From an uncultured Bacteroidia bacterium (GTDB lineage Bacteria > Bacteroidota > Bacteroidia > Bacteroidales > UBA932), in contig CACXPG010000011.1 in assembly GCA_902769525.1 (NCBI GenBank), positions 1 through 64,000 on the forward strand: a stretch of 64,000 nucleotides of DNA. The letters are read 5' to 3'. The notes under the pieces are model-generated. The model was not told the DNA's origin. It was given only the letters and a program-made list of their open reading frames with translations, and searched no databases. How positions within the stretch are numbered: position 1 is the stretch's first letter; every line of letters starts with the position of its first letter. Below, piece by piece: positions 1-7,621 of the stretch. The translations under genes and the position numbers were made by a program.

Positions 1-106
1 TTTCTTTTTTCTTTGGCATCGCTAGTGTTTGTGTTTCCATTGGTTTGGCTGGTTAAAGTTATACTTTTTCCAGATTTTCCATTTACACAAACTCTAGGAA
101 AGTGCC
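1..106. repeat. Left arm of a 106-base inverted repeat
   Basis: Bases 1-106 are the reverse complement, with about nine or ten mismatches and no gaps, of bases 7281-7386. The repeat may continue past the left edge of the window. Read on the minus strand this copy keeps an open frame through the repeat (residues including CVNGKSGKSITLTS), so it may be part of a gene that starts or ends outside the window. The paired copy in the same frame is broken by a stop. The two arms bound a 7.2 kb AT-rich block of accessory genes. Confidence 0.85.
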
Positions 107-161
107 ATTGTCATCATTTGGATTATTAATTTTCATCGAATCCATCCTATGGACTATAATA

Positions 162-776
162 TTAAAAAGTTTTTACATTAGAAAAAAAGAGAGGAAGGTT
201 ATTGTCCGTTAGAAATTGAATCTGCAAATCCATTAGTTCTGAGTTTGCTCCAGTCACCTCTAACTCTTTATCAAATACAACATAGAAGTCAATCGAAAGC
301 AGTTGCTCTACATCTTTGGATTTTGTCGCACATTTAGGCTTGATAACGCCATCAAATGTGTGCCACAATTGTCCGATTGCTTCATTTGCCCTCTGAATAA
401 TTGTCTGATAGTTAGATGATGTGACATTTGTTTTGAACTCAATGAGACACATCTCTTTCTCTGTCAGAAGCATTCCATCGCATACGCCACCAGCAATAAC
501 GCTTGTTCCTGTAAGAATTCTGCCGTCAAGTGGAAGCAAAGCAATCGTATTATTAGTTGAATTTGTTGCCATGAAACACTTCGCTACAAACTCTGGCTCT
601 ATATCATTCCAATCCGTATACCCAAGTTCTCGGTCATCATAGACATAAAGATGATTTGCGGAACTTTTGTCAAAAGCATCTGCAACGCCAATAGCACCAC
701 AGTTTTGTAATGCAGTACACAACCTGAGATTTGTGATGGCAGCAGGTAAAACCCTATTTTGCGAGAGGCTTGGCAT
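162..776 (-). CDS. Putative PD-(D/E)xK-like nuclease, partner of the ATPase upstream
   Basis: I do not recognise a named family for this 204-residue protein. Residues 98-115 contain Asp100 in a hydrophobic strand, followed by Glu113-x-Lys115 in the strand CLIEFKT, the arrangement of the PD-(D/E)xK restriction-endonuclease fold. A helix with Gln and Arg follows (QTIIQRANEAIGQL). No signal peptide or membrane segment is present, so it should be cytoplasmic. The start codon lies 23 bases inside the end of the ATPase gene, so the two are probably translationally coupled. I infer that it is the effector of a two-protein system in which the ATPase senses or gates. The nuclease assignment rests on the motif only and could be wrong; the gene context is stronger evidence than the motif. 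Confidence 0.6.
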   Translation of the reverse strand: MPSLSQNRVLPAAITNLRLCTALQNCGAIGVADAFDKSSANHLYVYDDRELGYTDWNDIEPEFVAKCFMATNSTNNTIALLPLDGRILTGTSVIAGGVCDGMLLTEKEMCLIEFKTNVTSSNYQTIIQRANEAIGQLWHTFDGVIKPKCATKSKDVEQLLSIDFYVVFDKELEVTGANSELMDLQIQFLTDNNLPLFFSNVKTF

Positions 777-1965
777 AGTACTGATATAAAGAATTGAAGA
801 CTCGCATAATGTCGTCTGATGCAGAATCTAATTCATTTTTGGAAACAAACCCTGTTTTCGAATTAATAACAGATTGACAATAGATTGCATCTGAGGAAGA
901 CAGACGATAAACAGCTATATCTACCTCATTAATCTGATATTTTACGGGCAAAATGGCTTCTATCTGATCCCTTTGCTCCTCATTAGCATTAGCATACGCT
1001 TTTGCACCCATAATCATTGTATTGATAATGGCTAATGTATATGGACTATGAGTTGTGAGCACAAGCATATTCTCATAAAAACTCGCATTGTTGGAAATCA
1101 AGGAAAAGAGAACCTCCATCTGCGAACGAGGGAAAAGGTTCAATTCTGGTTCTTCAACAATGTTTATAAGCCGATTATACCTATTGGCATATGACAGTTG
1201 ACGAATCATCATATCCTTGATGCTGTCGGAGTATTCATCATTCTGCATGATTTCGGCAACTTTTTTTTCCAACTTGTCTTTTTCTTCTTTAGACAGTTTA
1301 ATTTCTTCCTTGTCGGAAATTTTACTGCTCAAATACTCCGATACAATGCACATTGGAAGGGATGACTGAATTCCGCTAGAAGCATTGGTGAGCCTTACTT
1401 TATAGCCAGCTCCATGAATCCAGCTAGTATCATTCAAACTGTCATATTCGAAGCGCAATCCCTCAAACGGGAGATTATAGCCATTCTGAAAGAATTTTTT
1501 TGCATTTACGAATTCATCAGAGAATGTCTCACTGGAATCTGGCAACTCTTTCAGAAGTTTTGACTTATTCTCAGCTACACTCACAATCGAACGTTCCGCC
1601 GGAACATACATTATTTTTGATATACCATTTATGTCTTGATTCTTGTCTTTTACACTAAAACAACCATTCTCATAAATAAAAACATATAGATTGCCTTCAA
1701 ATTTGATGTATGAGTTTTCATTAATGAAGGATTCAATCCTATGATATGCGCAAAGTTTCGTCTTGAACCTGTTATATTGTTCGAAGTATGAAAGTTTGTA
1801 TTTCTTTTGACTTAATCCCTTTTCTATCCATTTAAACATAGAGAATAGTTTTGCCACACAACTTTTGCCTGTGCCTTGGTCTCCTATGAACAAGGTTACT
1901 TTCTTAAATATAATATCAAGGTCTTTGACAGGACCAAATGATTTTACTATTAAACGTTCGTTCAT
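754..1965 (-). CDS. OLD/AAA_15-like ABC-type ATPase
   Basis: This 403-residue cytoplasmic ATPase has all the hallmarks of the ABC/SMC-like clade used in phage defence. The Walker A is GDQGTGKS at residues 28-35, an ABC signature-like SSGIQS follows mid-protein, the Walker B is IVEEPELNLFP, and the switch histidine sits in LTTHSPYTL. The EEPE-x-LFP Walker B is typical of OLD, AAA_15 and AAA_21 proteins such as those of PARIS, Septu and retron-linked systems. A charged helical insert (about residues 220-255, rich in Lys and Glu) lies between signature and Walker B, as expected for a short coiled coil. There is no TOPRIM domain, so it is not a full OLD nuclease. It overlaps the downstream nuclease-like gene and lies about 100 bases after a small HTH gene. 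The ATPase fold is near certain; the defence role is inference. Confidence 0.85.
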   Translation of the reverse strand: MNERLIVKSFGPVKDLDIIFKKVTLFIGDQGTGKSCVAKLFSMFKWIEKGLSQKKYKLSYFEQYNRFKTKLCAYHRIESFINENSYIKFEGNLYVFIYENGCFSVKDKNQDINGISKIMYVPAERSIVSVAENKSKLLKELPDSSETFSDEFVNAKKFFQNGYNLPFEGLRFEYDSLNDTSWIHGAGYKVRLTNASSGIQSSLPMCIVSEYLSSKISDKEEIKLSKEEKDKLEKKVAEIMQNDEYSDSIKDMMIRQLSYANRYNRLINIVEEPELNLFPRSQMEVLFSLISNNASFYENMLVLTTHSPYTLAIINTMIMGAKAYANANEEQRDQIEAILPVKYQINEVDIAVYRLSSSDAIYCQSVINSKTGFVSKNELDSASDDIMRVFNSLYQYYAKPLAK

Positions 1966-2070
1966 ATGATTTTTATTTTTAATTTATATTCTTGTTTATA
2001 AAATACTTTTTTCTTCTGTAATCACGAAATAAGTATTGCGATTTCATTTCGAATCTAGTTTCTATGATAG

Positions 2071-2268
2071 TCACTTCTTTTTTATCCTCAAAAGTTCGCT
2101 AATATCTACTTCAAGGAGTTCTGCAATCTTGACGAATGTCTCCACTGGTGGCTGACTGGAATTGGTACACCATTTACTCACAGTAGTCGGTGCGCACTCC
2201 AACTGTTCGGATAACCACTTGTTTGTCCTCTTCTTATCAGCGAGAACCACTTTGATTCTATTTTCCAT
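2071..2268 (-). CDS. Small XRE-type helix-turn-helix regulator
   Basis: This is a 65-residue cro/C1-type DNA-binding protein made almost entirely of the HTH fold: a first helix (NRIKVVLADKK), then the HTH WLSEQLECAPTTVSKWC and a Gln-Pro loop before helix 4 (PPVETFVKIAELL). A longer frame starts at 2310, but the ATG at 2268 gives the usual family start and I chose it. It is the first gene of the minus-strand run leading to the ATPase and nuclease-like genes, so it probably represses that operon. The 102 bases between it and the ATPase contain short GAAAT/ATTTC inverted repeats (about 2025-2051) that could be its operator; this is a guess. Confidence 0.8.
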   Translation of the reverse strand: MENRIKVVLADKKRTNKWLSEQLECAPTTVSKWCTNSSQPPVETFVKIAELLEVDISELLRIKKK

Positions 2269-2310
2269 TCTTATTAAGATGAGTTGTACCTTATTATAAT
2301 ACATATGCAA

Positions 2311-2879
2311 AATAAATTATTTTTCCTTGAAACAAAGAAGGAAAAACAATTTTTCTGCAAAATTCAATCATTTTTATATCTTTTTCTTCACTTTTGTTCT
2401 CTACAAGCAATTAATGTAACTATTGAGGGAATAAAAGGACAAACTAGGTATGAACACCAATTAAAACGATGAAATTATAGCGTATATCACCGTAATTCGA
2501 CATACCAATTTGAGTAATTGAATTATTAACAGACTGATCTAGTTCGTCATTTCTGCATGACTCTTCAATCTTCAGATTCTCAAACTTGTCATTTTGTCGT
2601 ATAAATCCACTTATGGCAGGTGAACTGCGCACCCTGGTTAGAATTGATTATTTCCTGTACTCCAGGTCTTTGAGACATTACTACAAGCGTCTTTTAAATG
2701 TTTCAAAACCCACGTGGGCTTAAAAGGCGACACAGAACCTCGTACGATTCCCTTTCATAATGGATAAGGTTAATGCGCGTGTTACTTAACTCGTGGTCCA
2801 TTTTTAGGTATCACTACATAAAGATGTGGTCACTGTATACATTGACAAGAAGATTCACATATTCCACACTGTTATGTAA
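2311..2879. other. Gene-poor gap with a short fragment-like frame
   Basis: Between the HTH gene and the C10 protease promoter I see no convincing gene. A 62-codon minus-strand frame (2444-2632) has plausible composition but no recognisable motif and may be a decayed fragment. A perfect 10-base palindrome, CCCACGTGGG, lies at 2709-2718. No tRNA-like fold or IS end is apparent. Confidence 0.4.
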
Positions 2880-2911
2880 TTTGGATAATAGAATGATAAT
2901 TCTTATTTTTG
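2880..2911 (+). promoter_or_regulatory. Bacteroidetes-type promoter of the C10 protease gene
   Basis: A TTTG at 2880-2883 is followed after exactly 20 bases by TATTTTTG at 2904-2911. This matches the -33 TTTG / -7 TAnnTTTG promoter of Bacteroidetes. The start codon follows 28 bases downstream. It is the best-spaced promoter I found in the window. Confidence 0.7.
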
Positions 2912-2938
2912 ATATACAATTATTAAATCAAACGAATT

Positions 2939-4543
2939 ATGAACAAATTTTCTTGTTGTCGTGTGCCATATTGGCTTGTTTTGTTATTAGCCTTTTTTAT
3001 AGTTTCCTCTTGCACAAAGGATTCAATGCCGAAATTGGTTTTTGAAGAGATGGGGTATTCCAATCCCTACAGAATTACTGAGCAGGAGGCGTTAGCTTCA
3101 TTGCAAGATTTCTTGAACTCACCAACAGATTATTCACCGTCACCCACAAAGTCTGGGCCTGTAAATGACAGGCTCAGAGGTAAGAAAATCGGCAAAGTCA
3201 ATTATTTGACAGCATCTTCCTCTTTCAGGACGTTCCTGTCAAGCAAAACGGCTCACTCTTTACGTACCAAGATACACGAGATTGATCCAGGCGGACCTCT
3301 CCCAGATTCTATTATCATCCCTGATACCTTGGTCTATGTTGTTAATTTTGATGATGATGGCTTTGCCGTTTTGTCGGCAGATAGCAGAATTTCATCAACA
3401 ATCATAGCCGTTGTTGAGTCTGGAAGTATATCTATTGAAAATTTCAATCTCAACGATCATTTGGAACAAATGTTTTCTGATACTACTTTGACATACGACA
3501 TGCATTTGTGGGGGGAAGATGAAGATGGTGATGATATTTGTCTAGAAGATACAGTTTCTACAGCAACATATGAACAAATGTTTTCTTTGGATTCAACATT
3601 CACTCTTCACACACCACAAGAGATGATTGTTGAGATGGTTTCCGATTATCTAGTAAACGAAATCGTGAATAATTTCCCGTCTTCACCAGGCAATGGCATA
3701 GATCCTGGAGAAATTTGGGAAAATCCGGAGACTGGTCAAAGTGGTCAGGAGGGAGGTGGATCTTCCTCAGGAAGCGGGAATATGATTACTTGTGAATGGG
3801 AGACGGTTTCTGAAGTGCCAGCTATGATTACTACAAAGTGGTTTCAAGAAGCTCCGTTAAATCAGTTTACCCCACTTAAAAGTAATGGATTAGAACATAA
3901 AGCTATTGGATGTGGCCCTGTTGCTGTTGCTCAAATATTGGCATATCACGAATACCCTGGTTATTACTTTTTTCATGGTTACTATTGCAACTGGGGTCTT
4001 ATGAAGAGTGTTTATGTTAACCATGAAGATAATTATCCTGCTGATTATCCTGCTGTCGTATTATTGGCACATTTTCTGGAAGAATTAAGAAAAGAAACAA
4101 AAAGGAGTTTTTTGACTGAGTGGATTGGAGAATCTTGGACAACAGCCAAAAAGTGTAAGAAGGCTTTTAAGTCAGCTGGTTATTCAGGAGTTCATAGATA
4201 CTCCAGTTATCATGGCAATACAGTGTTAAATATGCTTAATTCCGGTTGCCCTGTTTTTATTGGTGCAATGGATAGCGGCAGTCTTGAAGGTCATTTTTGG
4301 GTAATAGATGGTTATAGAATACAAGATCTTGTAGGTAGTAACGGTAATACTTATGGTAGCAGAACCTTATTGCATTGCAATTTTGGTTGGAAAGGTAGTT
4401 ATGACGGCTATTATTGTAGCGGCGTTTTTGAAATAGGTAGTGGACCTGAGTATAACCAATATCCTGACAGTAATCCTGATTTGATAGGGAATCACTATAA
4501 TTGGTGGTATAGAATGATTACCTATGATAATCCAAATAGTTAG
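2939..4543 (+). CDS. Lipoprotein C10 (streptopain-like) cysteine protease
   Basis: This 534-residue exported protein starts with a lipoprotein signal peptide (hydrophobic run, then VSSC at about residue 25). Residues about 35-150 resemble the Spi propeptide/inhibitor domain (TEQEALASLQDFL, then FDDDGFAVLSAD). An acidic stretch and a Gly/Ser-rich linker (about 245-280) lead to the catalytic domain. Cys325 in IGCGPVAVAQILAYH and His452 in GHFWVIDGY form the expected dyad, and LLHCNFGWKGSYDGYY matches the family C-terminal block. The enzyme should be active, tethered to a membrane and probably facing outward. A lipoprotein gene begins 3 bases after the stop. Known relatives in Bacteroidetes act on host or microbial proteins; the target here is unknown. 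Confidence 0.88.
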   Translation: MNKFSCCRVPYWLVLLLAFFIVSSCTKDSMPKLVFEEMGYSNPYRITEQEALASLQDFLNSPTDYSPSPTKSGPVNDRLRGKKIGKVNYLTASSSFRTFLSSKTAHSLRTKIHEIDPGGPLPDSIIIPDTLVYVVNFDDDGFAVLSADSRISSTIIAVVESGSISIENFNLNDHLEQMFSDTTLTYDMHLWGEDEDGDDICLEDTVSTATYEQMFSLDSTFTLHTPQEMIVEMVSDYLVNEIVNNFPSSPGNGIDPGEIWENPETGQSGQEGGGSSSGSGNMITCEWETVSEVPAMITTKWFQEAPLNQFTPLKSNGLEHKAIGCGPVAVAQILAYHEYPGYYFFHGYYCNWGLMKSVYVNHEDNYPADYPAVVLLAHFLEELRKETKRSFLTEWIGESWTTAKKCKKAFKSAGYSGVHRYSSYHGNTVLNMLNSGCPVFIGAMDSGSLEGHFWVIDGYRIQDLVGSNGNTYGSRTLLHCNFGWKGSYDGYYCSGVFEIGSGPEYNQYPDSNPDLIGNHYNWWYRMITYDNPNS

Positions 4544-4546
4544 TTT

Positions 4547-5320
4547 ATGAAAAACAACAACTGCATTATTCTTTTTTTCGTGTTGCTTGTTGCAATAGGA
4601 TGTGGTCCTGTAAAGAAAGATAAGTACAGGATGGAGTCATTTATAGACAGATATCTCCGTGTTTCAGTTATTCAAGCGGAACAAAGTGACGGGAGGAGTC
4701 TGGCTATTGTTTATAGCTGGACTGGAGCAATCCAGCAAGGAGGAAACAACTCAGAATTTAAGGCAATCAGCAAGAAAAATGGCGATACTGGCTACAATGT
4801 TAGTTTTTCCCGCCGCAGTGACGGTCTCTATGGTTTTTGTTATTCTCTTGAGAACAATCTAAAATCCATCAAGTTGTATGCCATTGATTCATATAATTCT
4901 AAATACGGAAGTGGTGCTGTGCTTAATGGTATGGTCCGTTATCTTTCTACTTCTATATCTCCATTTATCAGCTCAGGTTATAAAAACACTTTCACGATGA
5001 CAGAGAACAATACATCTGATTTGTTTAGGAATTATTTGCAAAATCTGTATTTGAAGCCTCTTAATTATCCTCAATTTGTGGGGAAACAAGAAAAGCCGTA
5101 TTTCCCTGTGGACAAATTGCTTAAAGATGTATCTGCAACTGATTTTAAGCTTGTGTTTCCCTTTATGAAAACTATTGGCGGTTCTGAAAAGGATTTATTA
5201 GGTTACCTATATTTTGAAGAACTTCCTAATGCACCGGGTAATTATAATATCAAGGTGGAAATCACCGATGAGATAGGAAATGTCTATTCCTCTCAAATTA
5301 CAATGAATTTTGATTATTAA
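4547..5320 (+). CDS. Lipoprotein of unknown function paired with the C10 protease
   Basis: This 257-residue protein has a lipoprotein signal peptide ending in AIGC (Cys about residue 19). I do not recognise the mature part; it looks beta-rich, with Tyr, Asn and Ser throughout and an Ig-like final strand pattern (YNIKVEITDEIGNVYSSQ). It begins 3 bases after the protease stop codon, so the two are surely co-transcribed. In other C10 protease loci the adjacent small exported gene often encodes an inhibitor or processing partner, and I infer a partner role here. No catalytic motif is visible. Confidence 0.75.
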   Translation: MKNNNCIILFFVLLVAIGCGPVKKDKYRMESFIDRYLRVSVIQAEQSDGRSLAIVYSWTGAIQQGGNNSEFKAISKKNGDTGYNVSFSRRSDGLYGFCYSLENNLKSIKLYAIDSYNSKYGSGAVLNGMVRYLSTSISPFISSGYKNTFTMTENNTSDLFRNYLQNLYLKPLNYPQFVGKQEKPYFPVDKLLKDVSATDFKLVFPFMKTIGGSEKDLLGYLYFEELPNAPGNYNIKVEITDEIGNVYSSQITMNFDY

Positions 5321-5673
5321 GTTTTAATTGTTGCTTTTGCTACTCTTTTTTGTTTATACCCCATGTTATTTGTAAAGGGTTATACTTTTTTAGTATTTTT
5401 TAATGGATCTCAGATTGTTCTGGACGCTGTTTTTTGTAAAGGATGTGCTGCCTCCTCAGCTTCGTGCAGTTAATAAGTTTACAAATTAACTATTTTTGCG
5501 ATATGATGAAAAGCAGATTCCAGCAAAGCAGTATTTGGGTCAGAAGATACCCGCTTAACTATTAATAATGGCTATCTGTTTAAAAACTGTAGTAGTATAC
5601 AAAAACACTCACTTTGATGTAAACTTATTAACTGTTTAAAATGGGACGGGAAGAGTAAAGTTGATAGTGTAAT
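5321..5673. other. Intergenic region before the DUF6119 gene
   Basis: This 353-base AT-rich gap between the lipoprotein and the TIGR04141-family gene holds no credible coding frame. I see no well-spaced promoter and no clear terminator. A TTTG at 5613-5616 lies too far from the closest -7-like match to count as a pair. Confidence 0.4.
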
Positions 5674-7224
5674 ATGGCCAAAACAAAAATATCTATAACA
5701 TTAATAAAAGAAGGGTTTACTATTAAGGATGTTCTTAAAAGTGGAACGTCTTCTATTTTACTTCCTGATGGTAATAAACTCTTCTACAAGAAAAACATAG
5801 AGAATAGACCTGAATGGTTAGACTCTTTTTTGGGTGAGGATGCTCCGGATAATCGTAGCTTAAAATCAAAAAGTGTGTCAGCTGTTATATTCTATCTGGT
5901 TGAAGTTGAACAAGACCATGAAAGGCTTTTTGCTATCACATTTGGTTTCGGAAGGACACTTTTAAATACTATGGTTACAGAAGAACGTTTCGGTCTTATT
6001 ACTACATTAAATACCATTGATGCAGACAAATTACGCAGTATAGATACAAATACGTTAGATATTAATCCACTTAAAAATAGAATACAATCTGGGAATCTTG
6101 TTGGAATAGATATTTTCAATGTAGATAAAGATAAAGAATTGCTGAAGTCAATAACTGGTAAGGCAACAACAGACTGGTATGATTGTACAATGTCTGGTTC
6201 AGATAGTCTATCTGTTGTAACCGAATTTACATATAAAAATATCAAACCGTTTCTTCTTAAATGCTATGAACAATATAATGCAGATGCATACCGAAGACAT
6301 TTCAAATGGATAGATCAGATGCGACAAGTTGTAAATCGTAATTTAATTAGTGAATTGACTGAAAAGTTGTTGGCTATTCTGAATTCAGACGATTATTCGA
6401 GTTTGTTCTTTTCCGTTCCAGAAATAGTCGACTGGAAAAATGCAGATAGATTTCAAATAGGAGATTCTGAATTATATGATGATGTAGATATAGAATTATT
6501 GAAGGAAAACTACCCAAAAGGTTTTAAGAAAACAACAATTAGGAAGAATACCCTGTCTTTAATTGATGAAAATGGGAACAGAAAACAATGGTGGCCTCTT
6601 ATTAGGTGTATTTCCGCAGACTTTGAATATCAAGACCAGAGATATCTCCTAAATGATGGCATATGGTACAAACTCCATCGCGATTTTGTAGAAGCAATCA
6701 ATACATATTATAGAGAGACTGCTATTACAAAAGATCTTGAATTGTCAGATTACAATATTAATTCAGAAGCGACGTATAATGATACTGCAGCAAAGGAACA
6801 CCCGGACATACTTTGTTTAATGGATAGAAAGCTTAAACGTATTGGTGGTGATCCGATTGAAGTATGTGATTTATATAGTAAAGACAAGCGGTTAATACAT
6901 GTTAAGCACTATACTGGTTCAAGTGTGTTAAGCCATTTATTTAATCAAGGTCTTGTTTCTGCAGAATCAATTTTTGACAAAACATTTAGAAGTAATGTAC
7001 AAAATAAATTAAAAGAAGGATTTGAAATTGCTGCTGGAAATGAGTTTAAAGCATCAGACTATGAAGTCGTTTTTGTCATAGCAAAAAATGATGTCAAACG
7101 AAATGAGTTACCTGAGATTCCCTTCTTCAGCAAAGTCACCTTTCGTAATGTAGCTAATAAGTTAAAGATGTATGGATACAAAGTCTCGATAATGGGTATT
7201 CCGTACACATATGTTGCTCCATAA
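5674..7224 (+). CDS. TIGR04141/DUF6119 family sporadically distributed protein
   Basis: This 516-residue cytoplasmic protein matches the TIGR04141 (DUF6119) family as I know it. The N-terminus has the SITLIKEG beta start, the middle has AYRRHFKWIDQMRQV with NLISELTEKLLAIL, and the C-terminal third has LCLMDRKLKRIGGDPIEVCDLY followed by LIHVK and GSSVLSHLFNQG. The segment Glu396-x-x-Asp399 ... His409-Val-Lys411 resembles a PD-(D/E)xK core, which would make it a standalone nuclease; this is my reading and not a proven activity. Members are patchily distributed and often found in defence islands, which fits the position here, just inside the right inverted-repeat arm. Family assignment is fairly firm, function is not. 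Confidence 0.8.
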   Translation: MAKTKISITLIKEGFTIKDVLKSGTSSILLPDGNKLFYKKNIENRPEWLDSFLGEDAPDNRSLKSKSVSAVIFYLVEVEQDHERLFAITFGFGRTLLNTMVTEERFGLITTLNTIDADKLRSIDTNTLDINPLKNRIQSGNLVGIDIFNVDKDKELLKSITGKATTDWYDCTMSGSDSLSVVTEFTYKNIKPFLLKCYEQYNADAYRRHFKWIDQMRQVVNRNLISELTEKLLAILNSDDYSSLFFSVPEIVDWKNADRFQIGDSELYDDVDIELLKENYPKGFKKTTIRKNTLSLIDENGNRKQWWPLIRCISADFEYQDQRYLLNDGIWYKLHRDFVEAINTYYRETAITKDLELSDYNINSEATYNDTAAKEHPDILCLMDRKLKRIGGDPIEVCDLYSKDKRLIHVKHYTGSSVLSHLFNQGLVSAESIFDKTFRSNVQNKLKEGFEIAAGNEFKASDYEVVFVIAKNDVKRNELPEIPFFSKVTFRNVANKLKMYGYKVSIMGIPYTYVAP

Positions 7225-7280
7225 ATGGGCAGCATGTTCAAAAAAGTGGTTAAGGGGACAAACTATGTACACCTTTTGGC

Positions 7281-7386
7281 GGCACTATCCTAGAGATTGT
7301 GTAAATGGAAAATCTGGGAAAAGTATTACTTTAACCAGCTGAACAAATGAAAACACAAACACTAGCGATGCCAAAGAAAAAAGAAA
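7281..7386. repeat. Right arm of the 106-base inverted repeat
   Basis: This segment is the inverted, about 91% identical copy of bases 1-106. Read on the plus strand the same frame as in the left copy is preserved up to SITLTS and then hits TGA at about 7340, so this copy is a decayed one. Next to its outer end the sequence contains ATG followed by a Lys-rich start (MPKKKEK, then a stop). The position of two matching arms around the accessory genes suggests element boundaries or two remnant copies of the same flanking gene. Confidence 0.85.
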
Positions 7387-7420
7387 AGTAGATTTGTCCC
7401 GCAAGTATTCCTTTCCTGGA

Positions 7421-7620
7421 GATAGTATCCCCAAAAGTGTGTCCGTCTGAGAAAAAGGCTGTATAAAAAGAAAGTCTGTATCTTTAAAGACAAATAAATA
7501 ACAACAAATATTTACTTTAAAGTACAGACTTTTGACATTTCAAAAAAACAACTTTCTGAGTTAATATGCAACCATGCAGAGCGAGAAAATGGCTGGCACA
7601 ACCTGATGAAGAGAATGTTT
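7421..7620 (+). mobile_element. IS256-like (mutator) insertion sequence remnant
   Basis: The stretch 7534-7620 encodes ISKKQLSELICN followed by GWHNLMKRMF, which looks like the extreme N-terminus of an IS256-family transposase (other members start with a similar Leu-rich helix, then G-x-N-x-L-x-K). The frame has no ATG at its head and runs straight into the neighbouring lipoprotein gene at 7621, so all the catalytic part is missing. Just upstream, arms 7471-7489 and 7515-7532 form an imperfect inverted repeat. I read this as the left end of an IS cut off by a deletion or recombination. Confidence 0.5.
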
Positions 7621-7621
7621 G

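Noticed and set aside
754-1965. Calling the ATPase pair PARIS or Septu
   Set aside because: The ATPase resembles the PARIS sensor, but the partner lacks a DUF4435/TOPRIM pattern and lacks HNH residues, so neither name is supported.
2284-2472. 62-codon plus-strand frame upstream of the C10 protease
   Set aside because: Low-complexity Phe/Leu-rich translation from AT-rich DNA, opposite the HTH promoter region, with no supporting signal.
2709-2718. CCCACGTGGG palindrome as a named operator
   Set aside because: A single 10-base palindrome without a matching regulator or second copy is not enough to name a site.
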